Below are positions 42,590 through 51,302 of a DNA stretch of 64,000 nt, one piece after another. The first letter of the stretch is position 1. The number at the start of each line of letters is the position of its first letter. The DNA is from Candidatus Gugararchaeum adminiculabundum (GTDB lineage: Archaea > Micrarchaeota > Micrarchaeia > Burarchaeales > Gugararchaeaceae). Under the pieces are notes generated by a model. It did no database searches. It worked only from the letters and a program-made list of their open reading frames with translations, and was not told the origin of the DNA. The stretch covers positions 1 through 64,000 of the forward strand of contig CABMDC010000018.1 of assembly GCA_902384795.1 (NCBI GenBank), written 5' to 3'. A program made the position numbers and the translations under genes.

Positions 42590-43108
42590 CTATTTTTGGT
42601 AGGGCTGCGCGGTGCTTGGCGGAGCGACCATTTCGTCCGATTGCCGATGAGTAAGATTTGCGCTGTTTACCGCGATGGTGAAAACCAGTGCCATTGCTGC
42701 TGAGAAAACTTTCTGGATAGCTGGATTTCCGATGACTGCGGCTAAAGCGCTTTTTTTCGGCTCAGGCCGTATTACTGCGGCATTTGCTTCTTTTTCGAAT
42801 TCCTGTGTTTGCTTGTGGTTTAAAATCCTGTCGCCGAATTTCAGCTTGCGCCAGTTGGGTGGAACAAGGGCGGGCACATCGAAGTCCAAAAGGCGGCGGG
42901 ACTGTTTAGGGATGCCACTATTGTTTTTGCCCGCATTGCCCGACCTGAAAACCATGAAATAGGTTTCGCGCTCAGGCGTTCTTTGCCTGCGCGGAGGGAT
43001 GCATTCTCTGAAATAACTGACTTCCTTTAGAGTGACTTTGGGCGACGCGTATTTTTCAATATAGTGTGTTTTAGGTGGGGGAGCCCTGCCGATATAAGTA
43101 ATTGCCAT
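42590..43108 (-). CDS. hypothetical protein with one C-terminal membrane helix
   Basis: A 172-residue protein of unknown family. The N-terminal two-thirds are basic and Pro-rich (GRAPPPKTHYIEKY, ECIPPRRQRTPERE) with a FVPALVPP-like segment; a hydrophobic helix at about 125-147 follows, and the tail is polar. ATG 43108 lies 26 nt from the TATA box at 43130-43137, which supports a leaderless start and the reality of the gene. It ends 3 bp from the convergent argS gene. No function can be assigned. Confidence 0.6.
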   Translation of the reverse strand: MAITYIGRAPPPKTHYIEKYASPKVTLKEVSYFRECIPPRRQRTPERETYFMVFRSGNAGKNNSGIPKQSRRLLDFDVPALVPPNWRKLKFGDRILNHKQTQEFEKEANAAVIRPEPKKSALAAVIGNPAIQKVFSAAMALVFTIAVNSANLTHRQSDEMVAPPSTAQPYQK

Positions 43109-43187
43109 ATATCTATTGCTCAAAAGAGGTATATAAATGTTATCCTTTATGGGTATACGTGGAATAACGAACAGGGGTAAAAAGAAG

Positions 43188-43262
43188 CGGGCCCGGGGGG
43201 ATTTGAACCCCCGACCTTCAGCTTAGAAGGCTGTCGCTCTATCCAAGCTGAGCTACGAGCCC
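43188..43262 (-). tRNA. tRNA-Arg (anticodon TCT)
   Basis: A 75-nt cloverleaf on the minus strand. The acceptor GGGCTCG pairs with CGGGCCC including one G-U; the D stem is GCTC/GAGC; the loop CTTCTAA gives anticodon TCT; the T arm is GGGGG TTCAAAT CCCCC; the discriminator is G. The anticodon stem has an A-A mismatch at its outer end (27-43). No CCA is encoded. A run of T follows the 3' end and could terminate transcription. Confidence 0.95.
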
Positions 43263-43264
43263 TT

Positions 43265-43283
43265 CCGCTTTTGGGAAAAGCGG
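43265..43283. repeat. 8-bp inverted repeat in the tRNA-Arg leader
   Basis: Perfect arms CCGCTTTT and AAAAGCGG with a 3-nt loop begin two bases upstream of the tRNA-Arg 5' end (minus strand). In the primary transcript this would form a hairpin directly beside the RNase P cleavage point. On the plus strand it lies in the leader region of the UPF0147 gene, whose TATA-like box is at 43320-43330. Its function is unknown. Confidence 0.35.
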
Positions 43284-43388
43284 GAAAAAACGGTAGCTAC
43301 GGTTTTTATTTTGTTTGGAATTATATTTAACATTGTGTGTGTTAAATGACTGGTAAAGCTTGCTTTGAGTTGCCGGTGGGTGTGGGGT

Positions 43389-43649
43389 ATGACGAAAACA
43401 AAAATCGAATCTATTGTTCCTCTTATGGATGCGCTGATAAACGATACGACCATTCCGAAGAACATTCGCAAGGCAGTGGGAGATGCGAAAGAGAAGATAC
43501 TTTCTAATGTTCCGGCAGTGGAAAAGGCGACGGGTGCCATTTACAAATTGGACGAAATCTCCGAGGACATTAACATGCCCATGCATGCGCGAACGCAGAT
43601 TTGGCAGCTCCTTTCCGCCCTCGAGTCTGTGAAGGAAGAGGACGGCTAA
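43389..43649 (+). CDS. UPF0147 family protein
   Basis: An 86-residue all-helical archaeal protein. The family pattern is clear: MDALINDTTIPKNIRKAV, then LDEISEDINMPMHARTQIWQ, and a final LLSALESV. The family is widespread in archaea and has no established function. ATG 43389 is preceded by a GGTGG-rich stretch that serves as ribosome binding site; a TATA-like box lies at 43320-43330. The gene overlaps the stop codon of the convergent gene by a few bases. Confidence 0.9.
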   Translation: MTKTKIESIVPLMDALINDTTIPKNIRKAVGDAKEKILSNVPAVEKATGAIYKLDEISEDINMPMHARTQIWQLLSALESVKEEDG

Positions 43650-44188
43650 TTGCCTGATTTGCCTTCTGCCCAGTTTCTTATTCTTTTATTGGCAGCGTCA
43701 AACACTATGTCGATTCTCGCAGAATGCCACCAGGGAGATGAGGAATTGGAAGAATTCTGCTCTTTTTTTAGGGCTTCCTCGCAATCGAGCAGTTTGAATG
43801 CGAAATCAAGGTAGCTGAATAACAGGAGTATGCCCGAGATTTCGAGCGCGCCGGGCGCGTATTGCGGGGGAGTTAACAAAGACACTGCCATGAGCCCGAA
43901 CCCGACAGCCATAGCGCGTTTTGAAAACTGCGCATGCGTTTGCTCGGCTTTCAGCTTCCAAAAAGCGGCAAAAGCCTCGTGGTCAAATGGCTTGACTGCC
44001 ACCTCTTTGCATATTTTGCGCTTCTGGTCGTTTTTCTCGATTAGTTTGTCTGCAATCTTTTGCTTTTTTTCCGGGTCTTTCACCAGAAGGGAATGGAATA
44101 GGCACGGTGAAAATTTCGGCCTGAGCTTGGGTGCTATTTCGTTCCGCATTGTCCGAATCTCGGGGCTTATCTTTGGAGTTAGAAGCAT
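43646..44188 (-). CDS. hypothetical membrane protein
   Basis: A 180-residue protein. The N-terminal half is charged and helical (KDPEKKQKIADKLIEKN) with a possible coiled coil. Two hydrophobic helices lie at about 100-118 and 125-145, and the C-terminal tail is polar with a Ser/Asn-rich stretch. The ATG at 44188 is preferred because it lies 27 nt from a TATA box (TTTTTAAAAG at 44211-44220). An upstream in-frame ATG at 44260 would be on the far side of that box. The family is not recognised. Confidence 0.5.
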   Translation of the reverse strand: MLLTPKISPEIRTMRNEIAPKLRPKFSPCLFHSLLVKDPEKKQKIADKLIEKNDQKRKICKEVAVKPFDHEAFAAFWKLKAEQTHAQFSKRAMAVGFGLMAVSLLTPPQYAPGALEISGILLLFSYLDFAFKLLDCEEALKKEQNSSNSSSPWWHSARIDIVFDAANKRIRNWAEGKSGN

Positions 44189-44341
44189 GCCATATGTTGC
44201 GCGCTTAATGTTTTTAAAAGTGTAGGAGCGTGTGGTCTGTCTGGCGGGGGAGCGTGGCATGGTTTTTATTTTCTCGCAGCGTATTCCTGTAGCAAGCTCT
44301 ATTTCTGGGTTTGCAATATTTCGTGTGGGTTAGATGTGACT

Positions 44342-45838
44342 ATGGCGAACATTGACCAGGGGCTTCTGAATCTTGCCAATGAGCTGGGAGTAAGGCTCGC
44401 ACCGGACGCGCCAGAATTCCTGAGCGGCAGGGAGGATGTGGAACAGCTCCTGCGCGAAGTCGCCGAGAAGAAGCTGTTTGTTGCCGGCAAAAAAGACCTC
44501 GAAGAAATTGTGAAGCAATGGGAGAGCAAAATTCCTTTGCCAGTGGAAAGCAGCGGGGCCGCATCCTACAGGCCGATTTCCAAGGAATACGATTCGAAAT
44601 TGGAGATTGAGTATGATTTGGAAGTCACGCGGAAAACAAAGTGCGCGGGGGAAGTCAAGGATTTTGTGCAGTATTTCAGGAACAGGTTTGAGAGAACATC
44701 TGCTTGTTTGCGGGCGCGGGCATCCACTTCGGGCGCAGTGAAAATTCAGGCAGCGCAGAAAATGCCAGGGAAGGCGGTGCGCATAATTGCCATGGTTGCC
44801 GAGAAAAAGCAGACCAAGAACGGGCATATTCTGCTGGAACTTGAAGATGAGGAGACGACTCAATTGGCGCTGATTCTGAAAAATGACAGGAAAACAAGCG
44901 AGGCATTCACCAAGGCGCAGAACCTTTTGTTCGACGAAGTATGTGCGTTTGACGGAAAAATCAGCAACCAGTTTTTCATTGTTGAGGACATCACCTGGCC
45001 GGATATCCCGCTGAAGCAGGCGAAGATGATCGAGGAGGATTTGGCAATCGGCATGATAAGCGATATGCATGTGGGAAGCAAGAAATTCCTTGAAGAGAAC
45101 TTTAGGAAATTCCTGGACGCGCTGAAAGGAAAGGGGATAAAACAGCACCTGGAGACCCTGGGAAAAGTGAAGTACATAACAATTGCCGGGGATCTGGTGG
45201 ACGGGGTCGGGGTCTACCCGAACCAGGAAAAGGACCTGGCTGAAAAGGACATTTATCAGCAGTATGTGCAGTTTGAGAGATTGATAAACGAAATTCCGGA
45301 CCACATTGAAATCATTGTTGCCCCTGGAAACCACGATGCAGTGCGGAGGGCGGAGCCCCAGCCTGCGGTCAGTGACATTATCAAGGACCTGAATTCAAGC
45401 GGAAAAATCCGCTATGTGGGAAGCCCTGCCTATTACAAGGCGCACGGGTTCCGCGGGCTCATGTATCACGGGACCTCGCTGGATTCCATAATCGCGGCGC
45501 TCAAGGGAATGGATTACCATACCCCTGAAAAGCCCATGGTGGAGCTCTTGAAAAGAAGGAACCTTTCGCCGATCTATGGTGACAATCCGATTGTGCCGGA
45601 AGAAAAGGATTACATGCTGATTGACGGGGAAATCGATATTTTGCAAATGGGGCACATCCACAAAAATGGGAGCACGGTTTACCGCGGGGTGAGCGTGGTC
45701 AATTCAGGGACATGGCAGGCAAGGACAGATTTCCAGATAAGGCAGGGGCATGTGCCGACTCCTGCGCTTGTGCCTGTTTTTGAAATGAAGTACGGGCAGG
45801 CGAAGCTGCTTGACTTTAATTACGGGGTTGCGCTATGA
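44342..45838 (+). CDS. polB: DNA polymerase D small subunit DP1
   Basis: A 498-residue proofreading exonuclease subunit of the archaeal replicative polymerase. After a helical N-terminal region and an OB-fold (about 120-210) comes the calcineurin-like phosphoesterase domain with every metal-binding motif: ISDMHVGSK, IAGDLVDGVG, VAPGNHDAVR and MGHIHKNGS. Its stop overlaps the ATG of the large subunit (ATGA), so subunits are made in step. ATG 44342 is used; GTG 44336 is two codons upstream. Confidence 0.97.
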   Translation: MANIDQGLLNLANELGVRLAPDAPEFLSGREDVEQLLREVAEKKLFVAGKKDLEEIVKQWESKIPLPVESSGAASYRPISKEYDSKLEIEYDLEVTRKTKCAGEVKDFVQYFRNRFERTSACLRARASTSGAVKIQAAQKMPGKAVRIIAMVAEKKQTKNGHILLELEDEETTQLALILKNDRKTSEAFTKAQNLLFDEVCAFDGKISNQFFIVEDITWPDIPLKQAKMIEEDLAIGMISDMHVGSKKFLEENFRKFLDALKGKGIKQHLETLGKVKYITIAGDLVDGVGVYPNQEKDLAEKDIYQQYVQFERLINEIPDHIEIIVAPGNHDAVRRAEPQPAVSDIIKDLNSSGKIRYVGSPAYYKAHGFRGLMYHGTSLDSIIAALKGMDYHTPEKPMVELLKRRNLSPIYGDNPIVPEEKDYMLIDGEIDILQMGHIHKNGSTVYRGVSVVNSGTWQARTDFQIRQGHVPTPALVPVFEMKYGQAKLLDFNYGVAL

Positions 45839-48800
45839 GCAATGAAATCAAGGGCATGGGCAGAATAAAGGATGAATACTTTGCCGTGCTGAGAAAGAAT
45901 TTCAATGAGGCGTACGAGGTCGCGGGAAAAGCGCGGGCCAAGGGGTTTGACCCTGAACTGGAAGTAGAAGTGGTTCCTACCGAGGATGTGGCTGCGCGGG
46001 TTGAGGAAATTGTGGGGCCGAAGGGAGTAGGGGTTGCTATCAGGGAAGCTGTGAAAAAAGGCCAGGCAAGGGAGCTGGTTGCGCACGATATTGCGAAAAG
46101 AATTCTGAAAAAAGAATTCTGTGAAGGGACAAGGGACGAGCTGATTGAGCAGGCGGTTAGGACCGGGGTTGCGATTTTAACCGAAGGGGTGCTGGTCGCT
46201 CCGACCGAGGGGATTTCGAAAATAATTGTGAAAACAAACCCTGATGGAAGCGACTATCTTAGTGTGTATTTTTCAGGGCCGATCAGGTCTGCCGGAGGGA
46301 CTGTGGCAGCGCTAGCGGTTGTGCTCGCGGATGTGGCGCGCAAGGAAATGGGAGTTGCTGATTACAGGCCCACTGATGACGAGGTTGAAAGGTATGTGGA
46401 GGAAGTGCTGCTCTATGATGTGCGCGGGGCCAGGCTACAGTACAGGCCAACTGAAGATGAAATTAGGCACATTATCAGGAACTGCCCGATCTGCATTGAT
46501 GGGGACCCTACCGAGGATTTTGAAGTGAGCGTTCACAAGGGGCTTTCGCGGTTTGAAACCGACCGCGTGCGCGGAGGAATCGCGCTGGTTATTGGAGAGG
46601 GGATTGCGCAAAAGGCGGCCAAAGTCCTAAAGTACACGAAGAAAATCAAATTGAACTGGGAATGGATTCAAACGCTGGTGAAGGTTGGGAAAAAAGAAGG
46701 GAGTGTCACTGAAATAAAACCGAATGAAAAATTCCTGGAGGATTTGGTTGCAGGAAGACCCATCTTTGCGTATCCCAGCAGGCCCGGCGGATTTAGGCTT
46801 CGCTATGGGAGATGCAGGACCAGCGGGATTGCGGGCAAGAGCATTCATCCTGCGACCATGGTGATATTGGACGAATTCATTGCAGTGGGAACGCAGATGA
46901 AAGTTGAAAGGCCGGGCAAGGGATGTGTGATGACTCCCTGCGATTCCATTGAAGGGCCGATTGTGAAACTGCAGGATGGGACAGTGGTGAGGGTTGAAAG
47001 CGTTCAGCAGGCGCGCGAGATTGCAGCCAGCGGAAAAGTGGTGGAAATCATTTTCCTTGGCGATATCCTGATCACAGTCGGGGATTTCAGCAAAGCGAAC
47101 CATCCGCTTGCGCCCAGCGGCTATTGCGAGGAGTGGTGGGCGCTAGATTTGGCAGCTGCGGGCAGGAGCGTAAAGGATGTGAATAATGTTTCCATTGATG
47201 AGGCAATTAGATTGGCCGATGATGAGGGAGGCAAGGATGGAAAGAGAGTGCCGCTTCACCCGAAATTCACCTATTTCTGGCATGATTTGAGATCAGGGGA
47301 TTTGCGAACGCTCGCTGAATGGCTGGTGAACGGAAAGCTGGATTATGGAATGCTTGGAGGAGCCGTGAAATCGCTTACGCTGAAGAATGATGAGAAAGGG
47401 AAAGCAGGGAAAACGATTCTTGAAACGCTCGGGATTCCGCACAAGGTGAGAAAAGTGGAAGCTGGGCAGGCAGAGGCAGAGATAATTCTGGAAAGCGCCG
47501 AGGCGGTTGCGCTCCTGCGCTCGCTGGGAATTCTGCAGGGAAGAAAATTGGGATTGGAAAAATTCAATGCTGGTTTTTCAGAGGAAAAGGGCGTGCTGGA
47601 AAATTTGGGAAATGTTTCTGGCTTCGTGGTTAGGAAAAAGGTTGGAATTTATATTGGAGGAAGAATGGGAAGGCCGGAAAAGGCAAAGGAAAGGGAGATG
47701 AAGCCTGCTCCGCACGTGCTTTTCCCGCTTGGGAACAATGGGGGAAAACTACGCAGCGTGCTAAAAGCTTACAAAAGTTTGAGGGAAAGAACCAAGGAGA
47801 AGGGAGTGATAACCGAAGTGGTGCGCCTGCGGTGCATGAGCTGTGGTGAGCTGGGAATCACCAATACGTGCAAGTGCGGAGGAAGAACGCAGCTGGAAAA
47901 ATTCTGCATCAAATGCGGAAGGACCACTGACAAGGACAAGTGCCCAGGGGATGGCTCGCGGACTTCTTACTATGATGAAAGGGCTGTGGATATTGTAGAA
48001 CTGTTTGACAAGGCTGTGAAAAAATGCAATGGTTTCATGCCCAATGACATGAAAGGGGTTGTCGGGCTGGTGAGCGCATATAAAATTCCTGAGCCGCTGG
48101 AAAAAGGATTTTTGAGGGCGAAGCACGGGGTTTATACTTTCAAGGATGGAACCTGCAGGTTTGATGCAACCGATGTGCCTATCACCCATTTCAAGCCAAA
48201 GGAAATCGGAATTACTGTTGAACAGGCGCGCGGGCTGGGTTATGTGAAAGATTGCTATGGAAAGGAAATGAAAAGTGATGAACAATTGTGCGAGCTCTGG
48301 CCCCAGGATATTTTGCTTGCTGAAAGGGGAGCGGAATATATGATTAATGTGGCTAAATTCGTTGATGACGAACTGGTTTACCTTTACGGGCTGCCGCAGT
48401 TTTACAATGTGAATGAGAAAAAAGATTTGGTCGGGAAGCTGGTGGTCACGCTTTCTCCGCACACCAGTGCAGGTGTGCTTTCGCGCGTTATTGGGTTTAC
48501 CAAGGCGAGAGTGGGCTATGCGCATCCGTATCTGATTACCTGCCGCCGAAGGAACTGCGACGGGGATGAGGATACTACAATGCTGCTCATGGATGCGCTG
48601 CTGAACTTTTCAAAGAAATTTTTGCCCTCTTCGCGCGGAGGGACCATGGATGCGCCCCGTGTCGTGACTACTTTGATTGACCCGAGCGAAGTTGATGATG
48701 AGGTGCATTCAATGGAAGTGTGCCGCGGATATTCGGCAGAGTTCTACGAGGCAACGCAAAGGCTGGCAGGTGCGAATGAAATTCCAGTGGAAAGGGTTGC

Positions 48801-49305
48801 GGATAGATTGGGGAAGGAAGGCCAGTACTGTGATTTGTGGTTCACCCATGAGACTAGTTCGATTGATGATGCGCCGACCATTACCAGGTATGTGCAGTTT
48901 GAGAGCATGCAGGAGAAGATTGAATCCCAGCTCGCGCTCTCGAAGAAAATACGCGCAGTGGATGAAAAGGATGCGGCTGAAAGAGTGATTCTGAGCCACT
49001 TCCTTCCTGATTTGTACGGAAATCTGCGCTCGTTTTCAAAGCAGACTTTCCGATGTGTTGACTGCAATAAGAAGTATAGGAGAGTGCCTTTGATTGGAAA
49101 ATGCCAAAAGTGCGGAGGGAAAATTCTTCTTACGATTAACAAGGGGGGAATTGAAAAATACCTGAAAATTTCGCAGAAGATGTGCGCAAGGTTTGAATTG
49201 TCCGCCTATCTGATCCAGAGGCTGAACCTGATTGAAAAGGAGATTGCGAGCGTGTTCGCGGGAGGGGAAGAGGCGAAGCAGTTTAACCTTGGGGACTTTA
49301 TGTAA
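45835..49305 (+). CDS. polC: DNA polymerase D large subunit DP2
   Basis: A 1156-residue catalytic subunit. Landmarks are SGPIRSAGGTVAALAVV near residue 145, GRMGRPEKAKERE near 610, zinc-binding cysteine clusters near 665-710 (CMSCGE, CIKCGR) and near 1070-1100 (CVDCNKKY, CQKCGGK), and the catalytic two-barrel aspartates NCDGDED at about 907-913. FLPSSRGGTMDAPRV follows the active site. No intein interrupts the usual insertion point at NCDGDED. Length fits the family. It overlaps the DP1 gene by 4 bp. Confidence 0.97.
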   Translation: MSNEIKGMGRIKDEYFAVLRKNFNEAYEVAGKARAKGFDPELEVEVVPTEDVAARVEEIVGPKGVGVAIREAVKKGQARELVAHDIAKRILKKEFCEGTRDELIEQAVRTGVAILTEGVLVAPTEGISKIIVKTNPDGSDYLSVYFSGPIRSAGGTVAALAVVLADVARKEMGVADYRPTDDEVERYVEEVLLYDVRGARLQYRPTEDEIRHIIRNCPICIDGDPTEDFEVSVHKGLSRFETDRVRGGIALVIGEGIAQKAAKVLKYTKKIKLNWEWIQTLVKVGKKEGSVTEIKPNEKFLEDLVAGRPIFAYPSRPGGFRLRYGRCRTSGIAGKSIHPATMVILDEFIAVGTQMKVERPGKGCVMTPCDSIEGPIVKLQDGTVVRVESVQQAREIAASGKVVEIIFLGDILITVGDFSKANHPLAPSGYCEEWWALDLAAAGRSVKDVNNVSIDEAIRLADDEGGKDGKRVPLHPKFTYFWHDLRSGDLRTLAEWLVNGKLDYGMLGGAVKSLTLKNDEKGKAGKTILETLGIPHKVRKVEAGQAEAEIILESAEAVALLRSLGILQGRKLGLEKFNAGFSEEKGVLENLGNVSGFVVRKKVGIYIGGRMGRPEKAKEREMKPAPHVLFPLGNNGGKLRSVLKAYKSLRERTKEKGVITEVVRLRCMSCGELGITNTCKCGGRTQLEKFCIKCGRTTDKDKCPGDGSRTSYYDERAVDIVELFDKAVKKCNGFMPNDMKGVVGLVSAYKIPEPLEKGFLRAKHGVYTFKDGTCRFDATDVPITHFKPKEIGITVEQARGLGYVKDCYGKEMKSDEQLCELWPQDILLAERGAEYMINVAKFVDDELVYLYGLPQFYNVNEKKDLVGKLVVTLSPHTSAGVLSRVIGFTKARVGYAHPYLITCRRRNCDGDEDTTMLLMDALLNFSKKFLPSSRGGTMDAPRVVTTLIDPSEVDDEVHSMEVCRGYSAEFYEATQRLAGANEIPVERVADRLGKEGQYCDLWFTHETSSIDDAPTITRYVQFESMQEKIESQLALSKKIRAVDEKDAAERVILSHFLPDLYGNLRSFSKQTFRCVDCNKKYRRVPLIGKCQKCGGKILLTINKGGIEKYLKISQKMCARFELSAYLIQRLNLIEKEIASVFAGGEEAKQFNLGDFM

Positions 49306-49312
49306 GCGTCTT

Positions 49313-49333
49313 GGGGGAAACGTAGTTTCCCCC
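49313..49333. other. hairpin downstream of polC
   Basis: A perfect 9-bp stem, GGGGGAAAC with GTTTCCCCC and a GTA loop, begins 8 bases after the DP2 stop codon. It is not followed by a T run, so it is not a classical intrinsic terminator. It may stabilise the 3' end of the polymerase mRNA or aid termination. Confidence 0.45.
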
Positions 49334-49417
49334 GCTACCCTTGGAAGCATCCCCCTTCCTCTTCAGGTAAAGAGTTAATCATTTAAGCAACCTGGCGCAT
49401 AACTTATTCTGACATTC

Positions 49418-50605
49418 ATGGGGGTACAGATACGATTTGAGCCCAAAACAAGGGCGATTACAGTGTCCGAGCCTTCTTCTGTGTCATCGCTGCAAAACGG
49501 CTGCTATGGCATAATGCAAAAAGGGGTAATTTCCCTCGAGCCTGAAGAAGTGCTCTACCTAATTGACATCAGAAACGCACAATGCCTGGATGACGCGCTG
49601 AATGAGTACAAGTTCAATGCGCTTGCTGGAATTTTCTCCAAGGGCGCGAAGAAATTTTTTGCCCGCTATTTCACCTACAAGGACTGGAGGGACAGGGGGC
49701 TGATTCCTCGCTCTATTTCAGAATTGACTGATGAGAAATATGGAAGGAACGCTAGGAAACCGTACCCAGGGGAGAAATTCGAAACCCCGAAGATTGCTGT
49801 GCACGGGCTGTTTTCGCCCGAGGATTTGATGACGATTATTGATGAGGAGGAAGTGGGAAAGGAACTGTACGAAAGATACTGGCTGGGGCAGTTTGGCTCG
49901 TACAAGGCCGAGCAAAGGGGAAGAATTTCGAAATTGGATGTTTTTGAAACCCTGTTCATGCTCAAGCACTGCAAATTGTCGCTGGAGAATTCGAACGAAA
50001 AAGATGTGCTGAAAGCGGCTCGGAAGATTCACGAGTATTTTGACGAGATGTACGAGGTTTTCGAGGACTGGAGACTGCGCGGCTTTATCCTGAAAACCGG
50101 GTTCAAGTTCGGGACGCATTTTAGAATCTATTTCCCGCGCGCGAGCCCGAAGCTCGGGAACAGCGAATGGGTGCACTCAAAGCACGTGATTCATGTTTTC
50201 CCGAGGAAAAGCAAGATGCTGATTTCCGAATGGGCGCGGGCAATCAGGGTGGCGCACTCGGTGAAGAAAACATTCATTCTGGCTATTCCGGGGAAGAAAT
50301 TGGCTGCCAGGAAAAAAGCGGAGACGAATTTTGACTTCCTGCTGTTCCACAGGAAAAAGGGCGGGATTGAAAAGCCGAGCGATGCTGGCGCAAAACCGAA
50401 ATACCTGATGCTTTCGCTCTCTGAAGAGGAGTATATCGGGGGCGAGGAGCTGGCGCAGGCCATTGAGGAGGCCAAGGACATAGGATTGGAGCCCATTTTG
50501 GCGATTTGCGACCGGGAAACCTCGGTTACCTACTATTTGGTCAAGAGGATCAACCTGCCTGGAAGCGAATACGAGTACTATGAAATTGAATGGGAACAGC
50601 CGTAG
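49418..50605 (+). CDS. endA: tRNA-splicing endonuclease, three-unit form
   Basis: A 395-residue endonuclease that cuts bulge-helix-bulge introns from tRNA and rRNA precursors. Ordinary archaeal enzymes have about 170-180 residues per unit or about 340 for a fused dimer. Here three units are seen. A degenerate first unit includes DWRDRGLIPR. The middle unit has the catalytic triad: Tyr in FGTHFRIYF, His in WVHSKHVIHV and Lys in AHSVKKTFI. The third C-terminal domain has RETSVTYYLVKRINLP. This order is that of the epsilon2 enzymes of ARMAN/Micrarchaeota. It follows polC by 112 bp; an A/T box lies near 49378-49388. Confidence 0.9.
   Translation: MGVQIRFEPKTRAITVSEPSSVSSLQNGCYGIMQKGVISLEPEEVLYLIDIRNAQCLDDALNEYKFNALAGIFSKGAKKFFARYFTYKDWRDRGLIPRSISELTDEKYGRNARKPYPGEKFETPKIAVHGLFSPEDLMTIIDEEEVGKELYERYWLGQFGSYKAEQRGRISKLDVFETLFMLKHCKLSLENSNEKDVLKAARKIHEYFDEMYEVFEDWRLRGFILKTGFKFGTHFRIYFPRASPKLGNSEWVHSKHVIHVFPRKSKMLISEWARAIRVAHSVKKTFILAIPGKKLAARKKAETNFDFLLFHRKKGGIEKPSDAGAKPKYLMLSLSEEEYIGGEELAQAIEEAKDIGLEPILAICDRETSVTYYLVKRINLPGSEYEYYEIEWEQP
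50591..50605 (+). repeat. 15-bp direct repeat, left copy at the endA 3' end
   Basis: TGGGAACAGCCGTAG encodes the last four residues and the stop codon of endA. The same 15 bases recur exactly at 51843-51857, where they encode nothing obvious. The two copies bound an A/T-richer block of four small genes. The upstream and downstream flanks of the copies differ, so only these 15 bases are duplicated. Confidence 0.6.
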
Positions 50606-50616
50606 GAAGTAATAGA

Positions 50617-50886
50617 TCAGATACCACCTATTTTTTTCAAGATGAACGCGCCAAATTCTGCGATTGTACCGGTGGATTTTATCGCGTCTAAAACAGCTTC
50701 TTTGTAGGTCAATGGATCGTCAATAGAGAGTTTTCCCTCGTTTAACATGTTTCTTGCTACTTCTAACTCGCCTCTTCCTTTAACTTCTAGTTCTCCTTTA
50801 TTCTCCAGATCTCCGCCAATTCGTACTTTAGCCATAGAACCAACCCTCACACTAGTGCTTTTTCCTATTGAAACTCTCACGCCCAA
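50617..50886 (-). CDS. small beta-repeat protein (bactofilin-like)
   Basis: An 89-residue protein starting at TTG 50886, preceded by GGAGGGAG inside the end of the upstream gene. Residues 1-60 are short beta repeats of the form G-x-L-x-N-x-G-x-L-x-V (GGDLENKGELEVKGRGELEV), similar in style to a polymerising bactofilin or pectate-lyase-like solenoid. The last 30 residues form a helix with TGTIAEFGAFILKKIGG. The longer reading from 50997 would run through the zinc-ribbon gene in another frame and is rejected. Function is unknown; it probably works with the two genes upstream. Confidence 0.5.
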   Translation of the reverse strand: MGVRVSIGKSTSVRVGSMAKVRIGGDLENKGELEVKGRGELEVARNMLNEGKLSIDDPLTYKEAVLDAIKSTGTIAEFGAFILKKIGGI

Positions 50887-50888
50887 AA

Positions 50889-51011
50889 TTACTCCCTCCG
50901 CTCCATAATTATTCCGCATTTGATACATTTGTGTTTGGGTTCTCCTCCGACGGAGATTTCGACTCCGATAGTGAGAGTAGAACCACAATTTGGACATTCA
51001 TACAAAGGCAT
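50889..51011 (-). CDS. 40-residue zinc-ribbon protein
   Basis: A very short gene. The protein begins MPLYECPNCGS and ends KHKCIKCGIIMERRE, so two CxxC pairs about 20 residues apart form a single zinc ribbon. An ATG with GGAGG ten bases upstream supports it. Its stop is 2 bp from the TTG of the next gene, and the region around the stop provides that gene's ribosome binding site. The first gene upstream ends 15 bp away. Single zinc ribbons of this size can be regulators or RNA-binding factors; no role can be assigned. Confidence 0.6.
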   Translation of the reverse strand: MPLYECPNCGSTLTIGVEISVGGEPKHKCIKCGIIMERRE

Positions 51012-51026
51012 TTCAAAAACCTCCGA

Positions 51027-51218
51027 TTAACGTGCAAGTCTTTTTATAACTCCAACTACGCCGAGTATGAGGAGTAATATTCCGAGAATAATCGAAGCAT
51101 AGATAGTGAACATTCCTAAGTCATGTTGGATATTCAACACAACAAGGACAACGCCCATGATAAACAATATTGGCACGAGTCCTTTCCCGATTAATCCAAG
51201 TGCAGATAAAACCTGCAT
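51027..51218 (-). CDS. small membrane protein, two helices
   Basis: A 63-residue protein beginning MQVLSALGLIGKGLVPIL. Two hydrophobic helices, about residues 9-27 and 37-57, are joined by a short loop and the end KRLAR is basic. ATG 51218 is used because GGTGA lies just upstream; an in-frame start further upstream would enter the inverted repeat. It leads a three-gene minus-strand operon and is divergent from the winged-helix gene. No family is recognised. Confidence 0.55.
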   Translation of the reverse strand: MQVLSALGLIGKGLVPILFIMGVVLVVLNIQHDLGMFTIYASIILGILLLILGVVGVIKRLAR

Positions 51219-51241
51219 AATCTCACCTGCTCTCAAATAAA

Positions 51242-51281
51242 ATGAGAACACTCTCATATTTATTAGGTAAAGTATTTAAAG
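51242..51281. promoter_or_regulatory. inverted repeat and TATA box between divergent small genes
   Basis: ATGAGA-ACAC-TCTCAT at 51242-51257 is a perfect 6-bp-arm palindrome between the minus-strand small membrane protein gene (51218) and the plus-strand winged-helix gene (51303). The TATA box GTATTTAAAG follows at 51272-51281, 27 nt from ATG 51303, and the half-repeat AGTATTTA/AAGTATTT overlaps it. A palindrome in a divergent promoter of a DNA-binding protein is a natural operator candidate. Confidence 0.45.
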
Positions 51282-51302
51282 TATTTGGAACTACAACCTT
51301 AC

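Noticed and set aside
47761-48525. Minus-strand open frame inside polC
   Set aside because: It is antisense to conserved zinc-binding and central PolD sequence; its composition is that of a shadow frame.
48540-48640. Intein in the DP2 active site
   Set aside because: The NCDGDED region runs without interruption and the total length is that of an intein-free protein.
50887-50997. N-terminal extension of the beta-repeat protein to position 50997
   Set aside because: The segment overlaps the zinc-ribbon gene in another frame, which has its own ATG, GGAGG and CxxC pairs; a frameshift is not needed.
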